A DNA stretch of 64,000 nt, from the NCBI RefSeq assembly GCF_036010485.1, contig NZ_CP108568.1, forward strand, positions 1,736,001 to 1,800,000, read 5' to 3'. Origin of the DNA: Streptomyces sp. NBC_01198 (GTDB taxonomy: Bacteria; Actinomycetota; Actinomycetes; Streptomycetales; Streptomycetaceae). Under the pieces are notes generated by a model. That model was not told the origin of the DNA. It worked only from the letters and a program-made list of their open reading frames with translations, and ran no database searches. How positions within the stretch are numbered: position 1 is the first letter of the stretch; the number at the start of each line of letters is the position of its first letter. A program made the translations under genes and the position numbers. Shown here in pieces: positions 1-8,591 of the stretch.

Positions 1-188
1 CCTTCGGCGGCGCCCTGTGCGCGGGCCTGCTCGCCGGCGACCCGCTGCCCGAGGTGCTGCGGGCGGCCAACGCGGCCGGCGCGATCGTGGCGTCCCGGCT
101 GGCGTGCGCCGACGCGATGCCCACCCGGGCGGAGATCGAGGCGATGCTGCACCCGGACGCGCCCGGCCGGGGAGCTGACGGCGGATGA
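1..188 (+). CDS. iolC: 5-dehydro-2-deoxygluconokinase, C-terminal end (partial)
   Basis: Only the last 61 codons lie in the window, and the gene enters from the left edge. The visible end has the PfkB/IolC C-terminal pattern: a G-G-A-L-x-x-G-L-L segment, then A-N-A-A-G-A, then an ALA-rich helix ending in A-M-P-T. Members of the family phosphorylate 5-dehydro-2-deoxygluconate in inositol breakdown. The assignment to IolC rather than another sugar kinase rests on the iolB and iolD genes that follow on the same strand. The 82-base gap to iolB contains nothing notable except the iolB ribosome-binding site. Confidence 0.75.
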   Translation, partial: FGGALCAGLLAGDPLPEVLRAANAAGAIVASRLACADAMPTRAEIEAMLHPDAPGRGADGG

Positions 189-270
189 GCCGCCCGCCGG
201 CCGGCAGCGGCCCGCCCGCCGAGCGCGCCGAGCGGGGAACCCGCGCGCCCGCGTCGGGAGTTGACCTGCC

Positions 271-1143
271 ATGACACACCTCCCCGCGGGCCGCGGCGCC
301 CGGGACGGCTATGACCTGTGGATCGACCCGGCGTCGGCCGGCTGGGCGTATTCGGCGCTGCGGATCCTCACCCTGGAGCCCGGCGGGCAGCGCACGCTGG
401 CGACCGGGGACAGCGAGTGGGTACTGCTGCCGCTGGCCGGGGCGTGCACGGTGCTGGTCGACGGGGAGACCTTCGCGCTGCACGGCCGCGCCGACGTCTT
501 CTCCGGGGTGAGCGACTTCGGCTACCTGCCCAGGGACGCGCACGCGGTGGTCGCCTCCGCCGCGGGCGGGCGCTTCGCGCTCGCCGGGGCGCGCTGCTCG
601 CGGCGGCTGCCGGCCCGCTACGGCCCGGCGGCCGGCGTGCCGGTGGAGCTGCGGGGCGCCGGCGGTGCGACCCGCCAGGTGAACAACTTCGCCGCCGCGG
701 ACGTCTTCGAGTGCGACCGGCTGATCGCGGTGGAGGTGCTGACGCCCGGCGGCAACTGGTCCTCCTACCCGCCGCACAAGCACGACGAGGCCGGCCCGCA
801 CGAGTCGCGGCTCGAAGAGGTCTACTACTACGAACTGGCCGGCGGCCCGGCCGCGTTGGGCTACCAGCGGGTCTACCCGTCGCCGCACGGCGCCACCGAC
901 GTGCTGGCCGAGGTCCGGTCCGGCGACGCCGTGCTGATCCCGGACGGCTGGCACGGCCCGAGCATGGCGGTGCCCGGCTACGACATGTACTACCTCAACG
1001 TCATGGCCGGGCCCGGCCCTTCGCGGTCCTGGCTGATCACCGACGACCCGGCGCACGCGTGGGTGCGGGACGGCTGGGCGGACCAACGCCCGGACCCGCG
1101 GCTGCCGTTGTACGAGGTCCCGGCACGGGAGGACGGCTCATGA
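271..1143 (+). CDS. iolB: 5-deoxy-glucuronate isomerase
   Basis: This 290-residue protein has the usual length for IolB, a bicupin enzyme that isomerises 5-deoxy-glucuronate to 5-dehydro-2-deoxygluconate in myo-inositol catabolism. The second cupin shows the expected metal-ligand region around residues 165-180 (PPHKHDE, then EEVYYYE) and a later G-W-H-G-P segment. The ATG is preceded by GGGAG. The gene overlaps iolD by four bases (ATGA), which indicates translational coupling within the iol operon. Cytosolic. Confidence 0.93.
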   Translation: MTHLPAGRGARDGYDLWIDPASAGWAYSALRILTLEPGGQRTLATGDSEWVLLPLAGACTVLVDGETFALHGRADVFSGVSDFGYLPRDAHAVVASAAGGRFALAGARCSRRLPARYGPAAGVPVELRGAGGATRQVNNFAAADVFECDRLIAVEVLTPGGNWSSYPPHKHDEAGPHESRLEEVYYYELAGGPAALGYQRVYPSPHGATDVLAEVRSGDAVLIPDGWHGPSMAVPGYDMYYLNVMAGPGPSRSWLITDDPAHAWVRDGWADQRPDPRLPLYEVPAREDGS

Positions 1144-2987
1144 GGCTCACCGTCGCGCAGGCGCTGGTCCGTTTCCTGTCGGTGCAGTTCACCGAGCGGG
1201 ACGGGGTGCGGCACCGCACGGTCGCCGGGATGTGGGGCATCTTCGGGCACGGCAACGTCGCCGGGGTCGGACAGGCGCTGCTGGAGGCGGGCCCGGAGGC
1301 GATGCCGTTCCACCAGGGCCGCAACGAGCAGGCGATGGTGCACGCCGCGGTCGGCTACGCCCGGATGAAGCACCGGCTGTCCACGCTGGCCTGCACCACC
1401 TCGATCGGCCCCGGTGCGACGAATCTGGTCACCGGCGCGGCGCTGGCCACCGTCAACCGGGTGCCGGTGCTGCTGCTCCCGGGCGACGTCTTCGCGACCA
1501 GGCCCGCCGACCCGGTGCTGCAGCAGCTCGAAGTGCCGTGGGCGTACGACGTGTCGGTCAACGACACGCTGCGTCCGGTGTCCCGCTACTTCGACCGGAT
1601 CTGGCGGCCGGAGATGCTGCCGGCCTCGCTGCTGCAGGCGATGCGAGTGCTGACCGATCCGGTGGACACCGGTGCGGTGACCCTCGCGCTGCCGCAGGAC
1701 GTGCAGGCCGAGGCCCACGACTGGCCCGACGAGCTGTTCCGGCCGCGGGTCTGGCACGTGCGGCGGCCGCTGCCCGACGCGGCGGCGCTGGCCGAGGGCG
1801 CCGCCCTGCTGCGTTCCGCCCGGCGCCCGCTGATCGTGGCGGGCGGCGGCGTACGGCACTCGGAAGCCGCCCCGGCGCTGGCCCGGTTCGCCGCCGCCAC
1901 CGGCATCCCGGTGGCGGAGACGCAGGCCGGCAAGGGGTCGCTGCGCTGGGACCATCCGCAGGCGCTGGGCGCCATCGGCCACACCGGCACCGCCCCCGCC
2001 GACGCGGCGGCCCGGGAGGCCGACGTGGTGCTCGGGGTCGGCACCCGCTGGACGGACTTCACGACCGCCTCGGGCACGCTCTTCCCGCCGCGGGCACGCT
2101 TCGTCAACCTCAACGCGGCGGCCTTCGACGGCCACAAGATGTCGGGGCTGGCGCTGGTGGGCGACGCGCGGGCCGGACTGACCGCGCTGGCCGCCGAGTT
2201 GGCGGGCTTCCGGGCGCCGGAGCGCTCCCACGCCGTCGGGGAGTGGCGGGCGCGCACGGACGCGGTCCTCGGCGACGGGGACGGCCCGTGGCCGCCCTCG
2301 CAGGGCGAGGTGATCGGCGCCCTGGACGCCGTGCTGGCCGACCGGGACGTGCTGATCAACGCGGCCGGGTCGCTGCCGGGCGACCTGCACAAACTGTGGC
2401 GGTCCCGGGACCCGGAGCAGTACCACGTCGAGTACGGCTATTCCTGCATGGGTTACGAGATCCCCGCCGCCATCGGCGTCCGGCTCGCGGCCCCGGACCG
2501 GGAGGTCTTCGCGCTGGTCGGCGACGGTACGTACCTGATGCTGCCGACGGAGATCGTCACCGCGGTGCAGGAGGGCATCCCGGTCAACCTGGTGATCGTC
2601 CAGAACCACGGCTACGCCTCGATCGGCGGCCTGTCGGCCCAGGTCGGGGCGGAGGGCTTCGCGACCGCCTACCGCTTCCCCGGCGCGGGCGGCGACTTCA
2701 CCGGCCCGCGGCTCCCGGTGGACCTGGCGGCCAACGCGGCCAGCCTCGGCCTTGAGGTCTTCACCCCGGGCAGCGCGAAGGAGCTGCGCACGGCGCTCGC
2801 GGCCGCCCGCACCTCCCCCCGGCCGACCGCGGTCTACGTCGAGACCGACCCCGCCCGTCCCGGCCTGCCCGCCGAGGCCTGGTGGGACGTCCCGGTCGCC
2901 GAGACCTCCACCCGCGAGTCCACCCGCGAAGCCCGCACCACCTACGAGGCGTCCCGCCCCTCCCCGGGGACCCGCCCGACGCTGTGA
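1140..2987 (+). CDS. iolD: 3D-(3,5/4)-trihydroxycyclohexane-1,2-dione acylhydrolase
   Basis: This 615-residue ThDP-dependent enzyme opens the cyclitol ring in inositol catabolism. The N-terminal ThDP domain shows the conserved Glu in a H-Q-G-R-N-E-Q segment. The C-terminal domain has the GDG...N metal/ThDP motif (GDGTYLMLP, then VIVQNHGY). The open frame extends far upstream through iolB, but the ATG overlapping the iolB stop gives the family length and starts at MRLTVAQALVRF. It is the last visible iol gene. The C-terminal tail is rich in Thr, Arg and Ser. A palindromic Crp-like site lies across its stop codon. Confidence 0.93.
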   Translation: MRLTVAQALVRFLSVQFTERDGVRHRTVAGMWGIFGHGNVAGVGQALLEAGPEAMPFHQGRNEQAMVHAAVGYARMKHRLSTLACTTSIGPGATNLVTGAALATVNRVPVLLLPGDVFATRPADPVLQQLEVPWAYDVSVNDTLRPVSRYFDRIWRPEMLPASLLQAMRVLTDPVDTGAVTLALPQDVQAEAHDWPDELFRPRVWHVRRPLPDAAALAEGAALLRSARRPLIVAGGGVRHSEAAPALARFAAATGIPVAETQAGKGSLRWDHPQALGAIGHTGTAPADAAAREADVVLGVGTRWTDFTTASGTLFPPRARFVNLNAAAFDGHKMSGLALVGDARAGLTALAAELAGFRAPERSHAVGEWRARTDAVLGDGDGPWPPSQGEVIGALDAVLADRDVLINAAGSLPGDLHKLWRSRDPEQYHVEYGYSCMGYEIPAAIGVRLAAPDREVFALVGDGTYLMLPTEIVTAVQEGIPVNLVIVQNHGYASIGGLSAQVGAEGFATAYRFPGAGGDFTGPRLPVDLAANAASLGLEVFTPGSAKELRTALAAARTSPRPTAVYVETDPARPGLPAEAWWDVPVAETSTRESTREARTTYEASRPSPGTRPTL

Positions 2988-2998
2988 CCCTTGTCACA
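2983..2998. promoter_or_regulatory. Crp-type palindrome TGTGA-N6-TCACA (site 1)
   Basis: The sequence TGTGACCCTTGTCACA is an exact TGTGA-N6-TCACA inverted repeat overlapping the iolD stop codon. Crp/FNR-family regulators, including streptomycete Crp, bind this type of sequence. Function is inferred. A second site lies about 170 bases downstream. Confidence 0.5.
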
Positions 2999-3164
2999 CG
3001 GCCATCACTCATGACGGGCCCACGTCAGGGACGCGCGTAGCTCTGCGGCCTGCCGCCGATTCCACTTCCGGGTGCACTCCCCGACGCGCGTGGACCTCGC
3101 ACATGGCAGCGCGCCCCTCCACTTGCGCAGATGCATCCGCACGCGTCACGGCCGCCGGGAACCC

Positions 3165-3182
3165 TTGTGATCCGACTCACAA
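3165..3182. promoter_or_regulatory. Crp-type palindrome TTGTGA-N6-TCACAA (site 2)
   Basis: TTGTGATCCGACTCACAA is a perfect inverted repeat with six-base arms and a six-base spacer. It lies about 190 bases upstream of the secreted-protein gene at 3372. It repeats the half-site arrangement of the palindrome at 2983-2998. The rest of the 384-base gap 2988-3371 shows no convincing gene. Confidence 0.5.
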
Positions 3183-3335
3183 CTTCCTACCGGTTCCATT
3201 TTGATTCAGACAGTGGACATGATCTTCACCACCGCGCTCAGTCACTTTCCCAACGGCCGATCAGATGGGCTCTGACGTCGCGAAATACGCCCTTCACGCC
3301 TCATCACCGGCCTTACGGAAGCAGTCAAACCACTT

Positions 3336-3352
3336 TGACCCTCATAGGGTCA
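3336..3352. promoter_or_regulatory. Inverted repeat upstream of secreted-protein gene
   Basis: TGACCCT-CAT-AGGGTCA is a perfect seven-base inverted repeat 19 bases before the ATG at 3372. The left arm includes a TTGACC that could serve as a -35 element. The repeat could be an operator or a hairpin in the leader. No regulator is adjacent. Confidence 0.4.
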
Positions 3353-3371
3353 GTACGGATGGAGAAGCTTC

Positions 3372-3812
3372 ATGTTCAGTCGTCGTCTGGCAGGTGTCCT
3401 GATCGGCGCAGCCGCCGTGATCGCCCCGATCGCGGTCACCGCCCCGGCCCAGGCAGCCTCGCCGCCCTCCTACCCTGTCGGCACGAACGGCGACTCGCCG
3501 CGCTGCGACGCCGCCTCGGCCAAGATCTGCCTCTTCGCAGGCCCCAGCATCCTGACCGCGTACTCCTTCTACGGCACCCAGATCGCCCACAAGGACATCA
3601 CGAACGAACACTTCCGGGCCGACGAGGGCGCCGGCTCCGGCCAGGTGGTCTCGACCACCGCGCAAGCCGTGGCCTGCACCACGCGTACGAGCTCGGCCTG
3701 CACCATCTGGGCCGGGGTGAACTACGGGGGCAACGACGACTGGCTGGCCGCCGGGCAGGTCGGGAAGCTGCACAACACGCTGGCAAACGCCCGTTCCATC
3801 TCCGTCTCCTGA
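3372..3812 (+). CDS. Small secreted protein, peptidase-inhibitor I36/crystallin-like
   Basis: This 146-residue protein has a clear Sec signal peptide: basic MFSRRLAG, a hydrophobic core, then an APAQA-A cleavage region near residue 28. The mature part contains four cysteines (C-D...KIC and AC...SAC) and an aromatic-rich C-terminus ending in GKLHNTLANARSISVS. That ending resembles streptomycete beta/gamma-crystallin-like or I36 inhibitor family proteins, but I cannot name a specific function. GGAGAAG sits eight bases before the ATG. The long upstream region holds two Crp-like palindromes, so carbon-source control is possible. Confidence 0.7.
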   Translation: MFSRRLAGVLIGAAAVIAPIAVTAPAQAASPPSYPVGTNGDSPRCDAASAKICLFAGPSILTAYSFYGTQIAHKDITNEHFRADEGAGSGQVVSTTAQAVACTTRTSSACTIWAGVNYGGNDDWLAAGQVGKLHNTLANARSISVS

Positions 3813-3916
3813 GCCGGGGTCAGCGGTAGCAGACCCCTGCCGTGGGCGTCCCCGCCGGTGCGCACCAGCGTCCGGCGGGGACACTCGCGCACCTCCTGCG
3901 GCACAAAGGACATTCC

Positions 3917-4894
3917 ATGCACGCCAGTTCGGTCTCCCGGCGACTATTCGGCCTCGCCCTTCTCGCGGCGGTCACGGTCTCAGCGGCCGGTTGCGGATCA
4001 ACGGGTGGTCACGGGCAGGACGGGCAAGGGGCGGCCGGGCCCTCCGCGTTCGCAACGCTGCACGGCGGGCCTTCTCACGACCAGATCGCCCTGCCGGCCG
4101 ACGCGTACGCCTTCGACGTGTCCGAGCGCGACCGCGCCCTGCTGGCCCGCGCGGTGACGATCGGCGAATGCCTGCACGGGTTCGGCTACCCCTACGACCT
4201 CGCCGCCGAGAAGGCGGAGAACGCCGCCACGGTGCGCAAGGACCTGATGGACTTCGGCCGCTACGACAACAAACGGCGGTACATGGTCACCGACCCGGTG
4301 GCCGCGGCCCGTTACGGCTACCACCTCGTCTCGACGGTCGTCGGGGCCGGCGGCACAGACGGCGCGAGCGGCCTGGGCGACCTGGGCACCGCGGAGAAAC
4401 GCGTCCTCTACGGTGCCGACGAGAAGAACGCGCCGGTGACCCGCACGCGCCAGGGCAAGCCGATACCACCGGGCGGCTGCGCCGCCACCGGTGACGAGGC
4501 CGTCGCGGGGAAGAGCGGTCCCTTCGGGGAAGCCACCGCCGTGGCCTCGCTGCGCAGCGCGTCCTTCCAGCAGTCGCGGGAGGACCCGGAGGTGGTCGCG
4601 GCCACGCACGCCTGGTCGGCGTGTATGGCCGCCAGGGGGCACACGCTCAGCGACCCGCTCGGGGACCCCGGCTTCGACATCGACAAGCCGACCGTCTCCC
4701 CCGCGGAGTCCGCCATGGCCAAGGACGACGCGCGGTGCAAGCAGCAGACACACCTCGTCGACCTCTGGTTCGCCTCGGAGGTCGACTACCAGCGCAGGTG
4801 GATCGCGTCCCACCAGGCCGACTTCACGGCGGCGAAGGCGGACCACGACGAGACCATGAAGCGCGTCGCCCTGGTCCTCGCCGCGGCCCGCTGA
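3917..4894 (+). CDS. Putative lipoprotein of unknown function
   Basis: This 325-residue protein starts MHASSVSRRLFGL and has a lipobox (S-A-A-G-C) placing the lipidated Cys near residue 26, so it should be a membrane-anchored lipoprotein. No enzymatic motif is recognised. The body is charged and alpha-helical in appearance, with scattered cysteines (ECLHGF, GGCA, SACMAAR, RCKQQ). The frame is open for 75 bases further upstream. The ATG at 3917 is preferred because AAAGGA lies upstream and the signal peptide begins there. Confidence 0.75.
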   Translation: MHASSVSRRLFGLALLAAVTVSAAGCGSTGGHGQDGQGAAGPSAFATLHGGPSHDQIALPADAYAFDVSERDRALLARAVTIGECLHGFGYPYDLAAEKAENAATVRKDLMDFGRYDNKRRYMVTDPVAAARYGYHLVSTVVGAGGTDGASGLGDLGTAEKRVLYGADEKNAPVTRTRQGKPIPPGGCAATGDEAVAGKSGPFGEATAVASLRSASFQQSREDPEVVAATHAWSACMAARGHTLSDPLGDPGFDIDKPTVSPAESAMAKDDARCKQQTHLVDLWFASEVDYQRRWIASHQADFTAAKADHDETMKRVALVLAAAR

Positions 4895-4921
4895 CGCGGG
4901 CCGGGCGGGGCGGGGTCGGGG

Positions 4922-5494
4922 TCAGTCCTGCGGCTTCTCCGCCGGGACGAAGTCGACGTCGGCGGTGGTGACCGTGCCGGCGGTGCGGCCGGGCGCGGTG
5001 TGGAAGCGCCAGTAGAGGTTGGTGTGCGCGATGACCCGCTCCGGCGGCGGGGCGCCGAAGGCCGTCAGGTCCTCCGTCGTGTGGGCGTCCGCGACCAGCG
5101 TCGCGTCGTAGCCGCGGGCGATCGCCCCGTGCAGCGTCGCCCGTATGCACGCGTCGGTCTGGGCGCCGGCCACCACCAGCCGCCCGACGCCGCGCGCGGC
5201 CAGCACCGCCTCCAGGTCGGTCGCCTCGAAGGAGTCGCCGTAGGCCTTCTGCACCAGCGCCTCGGCCTCCTCCCGTACCAGCTCCGGGGCGTACTTCCAG
5301 CTCTCCGTACCGGTGACCAGCTCCTCGCTGTTGTGCTGCACCCAGACGACGGGCACGTCGCCGGCCCGCGCCTTGTCCACGAGGGTGGCGATGTTCGCCA
5401 CGACGGCGTCCCGGTCGTGGGCCTGATCCACCACTCCGTTCTGCACGTCGATGACAAGCAGGGCCGTATGCGGTCGATTCTCCAGCGTGGTCAT
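4922..5494 (-). CDS. Isochorismatase-family cysteine hydrolase
   Basis: This 190-residue protein has the cysteine hydrolase (isochorismatase-like) fold signature: LLVIDVQNG near residue 15 with the catalytic Asp, and AGAQTDACIRAT near residue 113 with the nucleophilic Cys. HTTEDL follows. The family includes nicotinamidases, ureidoacrylate hydrolases and carbamoylases, and substrate cannot be set from sequence. It is transcribed divergently from the WD40/pseudokinase gene. Confidence 0.85.
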   Translation of the reverse strand: MTTLENRPHTALLVIDVQNGVVDQAHDRDAVVANIATLVDKARAGDVPVVWVQHNSEELVTGTESWKYAPELVREEAEALVQKAYGDSFEATDLEAVLAARGVGRLVVAGAQTDACIRATLHGAIARGYDATLVADAHTTEDLTAFGAPPPERVIAHTNLYWRFHTAPGRTAGTVTTADVDFVPAEKPQD

Positions 5495-5698
5495 GGCGCC
5501 TCCCGGCGAATACAGGTTCCGTCGTCACCGCCGACTCTAGGGTCGACCACGGACATCGCCGCCGGGCCGCCGCAGGACCGCCCCCGGCGGAAAGGTGGCG
5601 CCCGCGCGAACGGCGGACGGACGGCCCCTGCGCGCATGTCGCATGACGGTCACAACCGCCGCCGGATACGGCGGTTCCGCGGACACGTGCGTACGCTG

Positions 5699-5712
5699 CC
5701 GGTACGTACCGG
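5699..5712. promoter_or_regulatory. 14-bp perfect palindrome touching the kinase gene RBS
   Basis: CCGGTACGTACCGG is a perfect palindrome whose last two bases are the start of the GGAGG ribosome-binding site (5711-5715) of the gene at 5723. It could be an operator, or an RNA hairpin limiting ribosome access. It lies in the divergent promoter region 5495-5722. Confidence 0.45.
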
Positions 5713-5722
5713 AGGCGACGGG

Positions 5723-7489
5723 GTGGGGGAAGCGAAGGTGTCGGATCGGCTTGAGCCCGGGCGGGTGGTAGGCGGGCGGTACCAGCTGGTCGGCAGGCTG
5801 GGGGCAGACGCTGCCGGCGAGGTGTGGCGGGCGCGGGACGAGCACCTCGGGATCGACGTGGCGGTCAAGCGCTTCCGGCTGCCCGCCGTGTCCGCCGGCG
5901 CCGACCGGGCCGAGGTGCTGGCCCGCGCCGCGCAGCAGGCCCGCAACGCCGCCCGGCTGCGCGACCACCCCCACGTCGTCGCCGTCTACGACGTCGTCGT
6001 GGAGGACGACGCGCCGTGGACGATCATGCAGCTCGTCGAGGGGCGCTCGCTGCGGGAGCACCTCGACGCCCACGGACCGCTGTCCGTGGACCGGGCGGCG
6101 GACGTGGCACGGGCCGTGCTCGGCGTCCTCGCGGCCGCGTACGCCGCCGACGTCGTGCACCGGAACATCACCCCGGCCGCCGTCCTGCTCGCGAGCCACG
6201 GCGAGGTGCTGCTCACCGACTTCGGGATCACGGCGGAGGGCACCGACACCGCGCTCACGTCCCTCGGCGTGCTCGTCGGCTCCCCCGGCTTCGTCGCGCC
6301 GGAGCGGGTGAGCGGCGCCGAGGCAGGCGGCGCGGGCGACCTGTTCTCGCTGGGTGCGACGCTGTTTCAAGCGCTGGAGGGCAGGCCGCCCTTCGACACC
6401 GACGACCCGCTCTCGGTGGCCACCGGCGAAGCCGCGCCGCCGCGCCGCGCGGGCCGGCTGGCGCCGCTGATCACGCGCCTGCTGGCCAAGGACCCCGGGC
6501 GGCGCCCGACCGCCCGCGAGGCACTGGCCATGGTCGACGTGCCGCAGGACGCGCCGCCGCCCGCCGTCCCGCTGCGGGAACGGCCGCTGCCCGACCGGCT
6601 CCCCGGTCCGATCGTCCTCACCGGCACCGACCAGATACGGACCGTCGCCTTCAGCCCGGACGGCACCCTCCTGGCCAGCGGCGACGACGACCAGACCGTA
6701 CGGCTGTGGGACCTCACCACCGCCCCCGGCTTCAGCACGGCGCTGAGCGAGCACACCGACTGGATCCGCGCGCTGGCGTTCAGCCCGGACGGCACCACCC
6801 TGGCCAGCACGGGCGACGACCGCACCGTGCAGCTGTGGGACCTCGCCACCGGCGACAACACCGCGACGCTGACCGGCCACACCGGCTGGGTCCGCGCGCT
6901 GGCGTTCAGCCCGGACGGCACCACCCTGGCCAGCGCGGGCGACGACAAGGCCGTACGGCTGTGGGACCTCGCCACCGGGTCCGTCGCCGGGCTGCTGACC
7001 GGTCTTCCCGGCTGGGTCCGGGGAGTGGCGTTCAGCCCGGACGGCAGATCACTCGCGACGGGCAGCGGCAGGGTCGTGCAACTGTGGGACGTCGCGTCCC
7101 GCAAGGAGGCCGCGGCCTGGTCCGACCTCGGCGGGCGGGTGAACGCGGTCGCGTTCAGCCCGGACGGCAGGGCGGTCGCCGCGGGCGGCAAGCCGGGGAT
7201 CCGGATGTGGGACGCCGCCACCCACGAGCCGCTCCCCGCCTGGCCCGGCGTCAGCGGCCGGATCAACTCGCTGGCCTTCGGCCCGGACGGCACGACGCTC
7301 GTCACCGGCGGGGCGAAGCACGCGGTCACGCTGTGGGACACCCTGACCGCCCGCAGCCTGGCGACGTGGACCACCACCACCTCCCAGGTCCAGGAAGTGG
7401 CGTTCAGCCCGGACGGCAGAACAGTCGCCGCCGCCGACGACACGCTGATCCGCCTCTGGAACGTCCCCGCACCCCGCACCGCGGGCTGA
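5723..7489 (+). CDS. WD40-repeat protein with a degenerate Ser/Thr kinase domain
   Basis: This 588-residue protein has an N-terminal PknB-type kinase domain (about residues 18-285) and a C-terminal seven-repeat WD40 propeller (about 295-588, each repeat with a FSPDG and an LWD-like end). The ATP-binding Lys is present (AVKRF, K49) and so is the DFG Asp (D166). The catalytic HRD is H-R-N (N148), and the usual K and N of HRDLKPxN are T and A, so phosphotransfer is doubtful. No membrane segment links the domains, which suggests a cytosolic scaffold. Blades 2 and 3 share a near-identical 126-base unit, a recent duplication. The GTG at 5723 has GGAGG seven bases upstream; GTG 5738 is an alternative. 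Confidence 0.85.
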   Translation: MGEAKVSDRLEPGRVVGGRYQLVGRLGADAAGEVWRARDEHLGIDVAVKRFRLPAVSAGADRAEVLARAAQQARNAARLRDHPHVVAVYDVVVEDDAPWTIMQLVEGRSLREHLDAHGPLSVDRAADVARAVLGVLAAAYAADVVHRNITPAAVLLASHGEVLLTDFGITAEGTDTALTSLGVLVGSPGFVAPERVSGAEAGGAGDLFSLGATLFQALEGRPPFDTDDPLSVATGEAAPPRRAGRLAPLITRLLAKDPGRRPTAREALAMVDVPQDAPPPAVPLRERPLPDRLPGPIVLTGTDQIRTVAFSPDGTLLASGDDDQTVRLWDLTTAPGFSTALSEHTDWIRALAFSPDGTTLASTGDDRTVQLWDLATGDNTATLTGHTGWVRALAFSPDGTTLASAGDDKAVRLWDLATGSVAGLLTGLPGWVRGVAFSPDGRSLATGSGRVVQLWDVASRKEAAAWSDLGGRVNAVAFSPDGRAVAAGGKPGIRMWDAATHEPLPAWPGVSGRINSLAFGPDGTTLVTGGAKHAVTLWDTLTARSLATWTTTTSQVQEVAFSPDGRTVAAADDTLIRLWNVPAPRTAG

Positions 7490-7499
7490 TCCTCGAACG

Positions 7500-7936
7500 G
7501 GAGGCGGGCCCGCCTTCACGTCGGCGGCGAATTCGGCACAGGCCGGAAGCGACTCTTCCGCCGACAGCGCATCGCCCAGAGCAAGGTCATAAGCGGCCTG
7601 GCATTTGTCGACTACTGCCGGATCGTCCAGGACCTGGCCGGTCTGGACGCCCTCAACGTACGCCACGGGTGGGGCGTCGGCGAACCGCATCAGGACGAGC
7701 ATGCTCTCCAGGAGGGCATGTGCTCCCGCTGCGAACGGGACGACGTGGAGGCGGACCCGCCCGCACCGGGCGAGCGCTTCGATGTGGCTCACCTGGGCGG
7801 CCATGACAACGGGGCCGCCGACCGGTCGCCGCAGTACGTGCTCGTCCAGGAGCACCCACATGCAAGGGCCGTCCGGGCCGTCAAGAATCCTGGCGCGTTC
7901 CAACCGGTTGGCCACCCGCACCTCTACATCGCGCTA
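7500..7936 (-). pseudogene. Remnant of XRE-type regulator (DUF5753 domain fragment)
   Basis: Reading leftward from 7936 the frame encodes the C-terminal DUF5753 ligand-binding half of streptomycete helix-turn-helix regulators. It begins VRVANRLERARI and includes WVLLDEHVLRRPVGG, HVVPFAAGAH and the closing SAEESLPACAEF. The N-terminal XRE helix-turn-helix is absent, an in-frame TAG lies four codons before the first GTG, and no stop follows the domain, so the frame runs into the antisense of the WD40 gene. It looks like a relic joined to the end of the deformylase gene. Confidence 0.7.
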
Positions 7937-8551
7937 GCTCGTCTGGGCGCTCATCGATTGACTTGCCCAGGGCCGCCGCGCGGGCGGCCCTGCGGGCCTG
8001 CACGTCGGGGCGGGAGGACTCCATCTCCCGCAGTACGGAACGTCGTTCGCGGGCGGTCAGCCGGTCGACGTAGAGGCTGCCGTGGAGGTGGTCGGTCTCG
8101 TGCTGGAGGCAGCGGGCGAAGTAGCCGCGGCCCTCTACCACCAGTGGCTCGCCGTGCTGGTCGCGGCCGCGGACGACTGCCAGGTCGGGGCGGGCCAGCG
8201 GCCGGTAGGGGCCGGGTACCGACAGGCAGCCCTCGGGTTCCTCCACGAGGCGGCGGCGCTCGGCGGGGAGGTCGTCGAGCACCGGGTTGGCGATGTGGCC
8301 GGCATGCCGCACCCCCCAGTCGTCCTCCATGTCCCACACGAAGAGCCGCAGCGGGACACCGACCTGGTTGGCGGCGATGGCGGCGCCCTCGGCTGCCGCG
8401 TTGGTGGCGAACATGTCATCGATGAGCCGGGACAGCCCGGGCGTGCCGAAGCGTGTCCGTCGTCACAGGTGCGGCGCAGCACGTCCTCGCCGATGACCGC
8501 GATCCGGCGCACCGCGCCACGCTCGACCTCGGGCCGGACTTCGGTACTCAT
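7881..8551 (-). pseudogene. def: Peptide deformylase, frameshifted
   Basis: Peptide deformylases remove the formyl group from nascent proteins using a metal bound by the EGCLSVPG Cys and the HETDH histidines; both motifs are intact here, as is a GAAIAANQ motif I. The N-terminus (ATG 8551, MSTEVRPEVERGAVRR...VLRRTCDD) is in a different frame from the catalytic part (FGTPGLSRLIDDMFATN onward). Loss of one base near 8440-8455 would explain this. The C-terminus runs on to an unrelated tail at 7881, where it meets the DUF5753 fragment. It is either a true pseudogene or a sequencing error. Divergent from the winged-helix gene at 8617. Confidence 0.75.
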
Positions 8552-8591
8552 TCGGACGCCTTCCGTGCGGACGGGCCGGCTTGACGCGGCG

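Noticed and set aside
318..1139. Upstream extension of the iolD frame
   Set aside because: It is the shifted frame of iolB; the ATG at 1140 gives the correct family N-terminus.
3131..3829. Alternative plus-strand frame across the first secreted-protein gene
   Set aside because: His/Arg-rich shadow frame; the signal-peptide frame at 3372 is clearly the real one.
7049..7500. Extension of the DUF5753 frame to 7049
   Set aside because: Beyond about 7500 it is only the antisense of the WD40 coding region; no homology.
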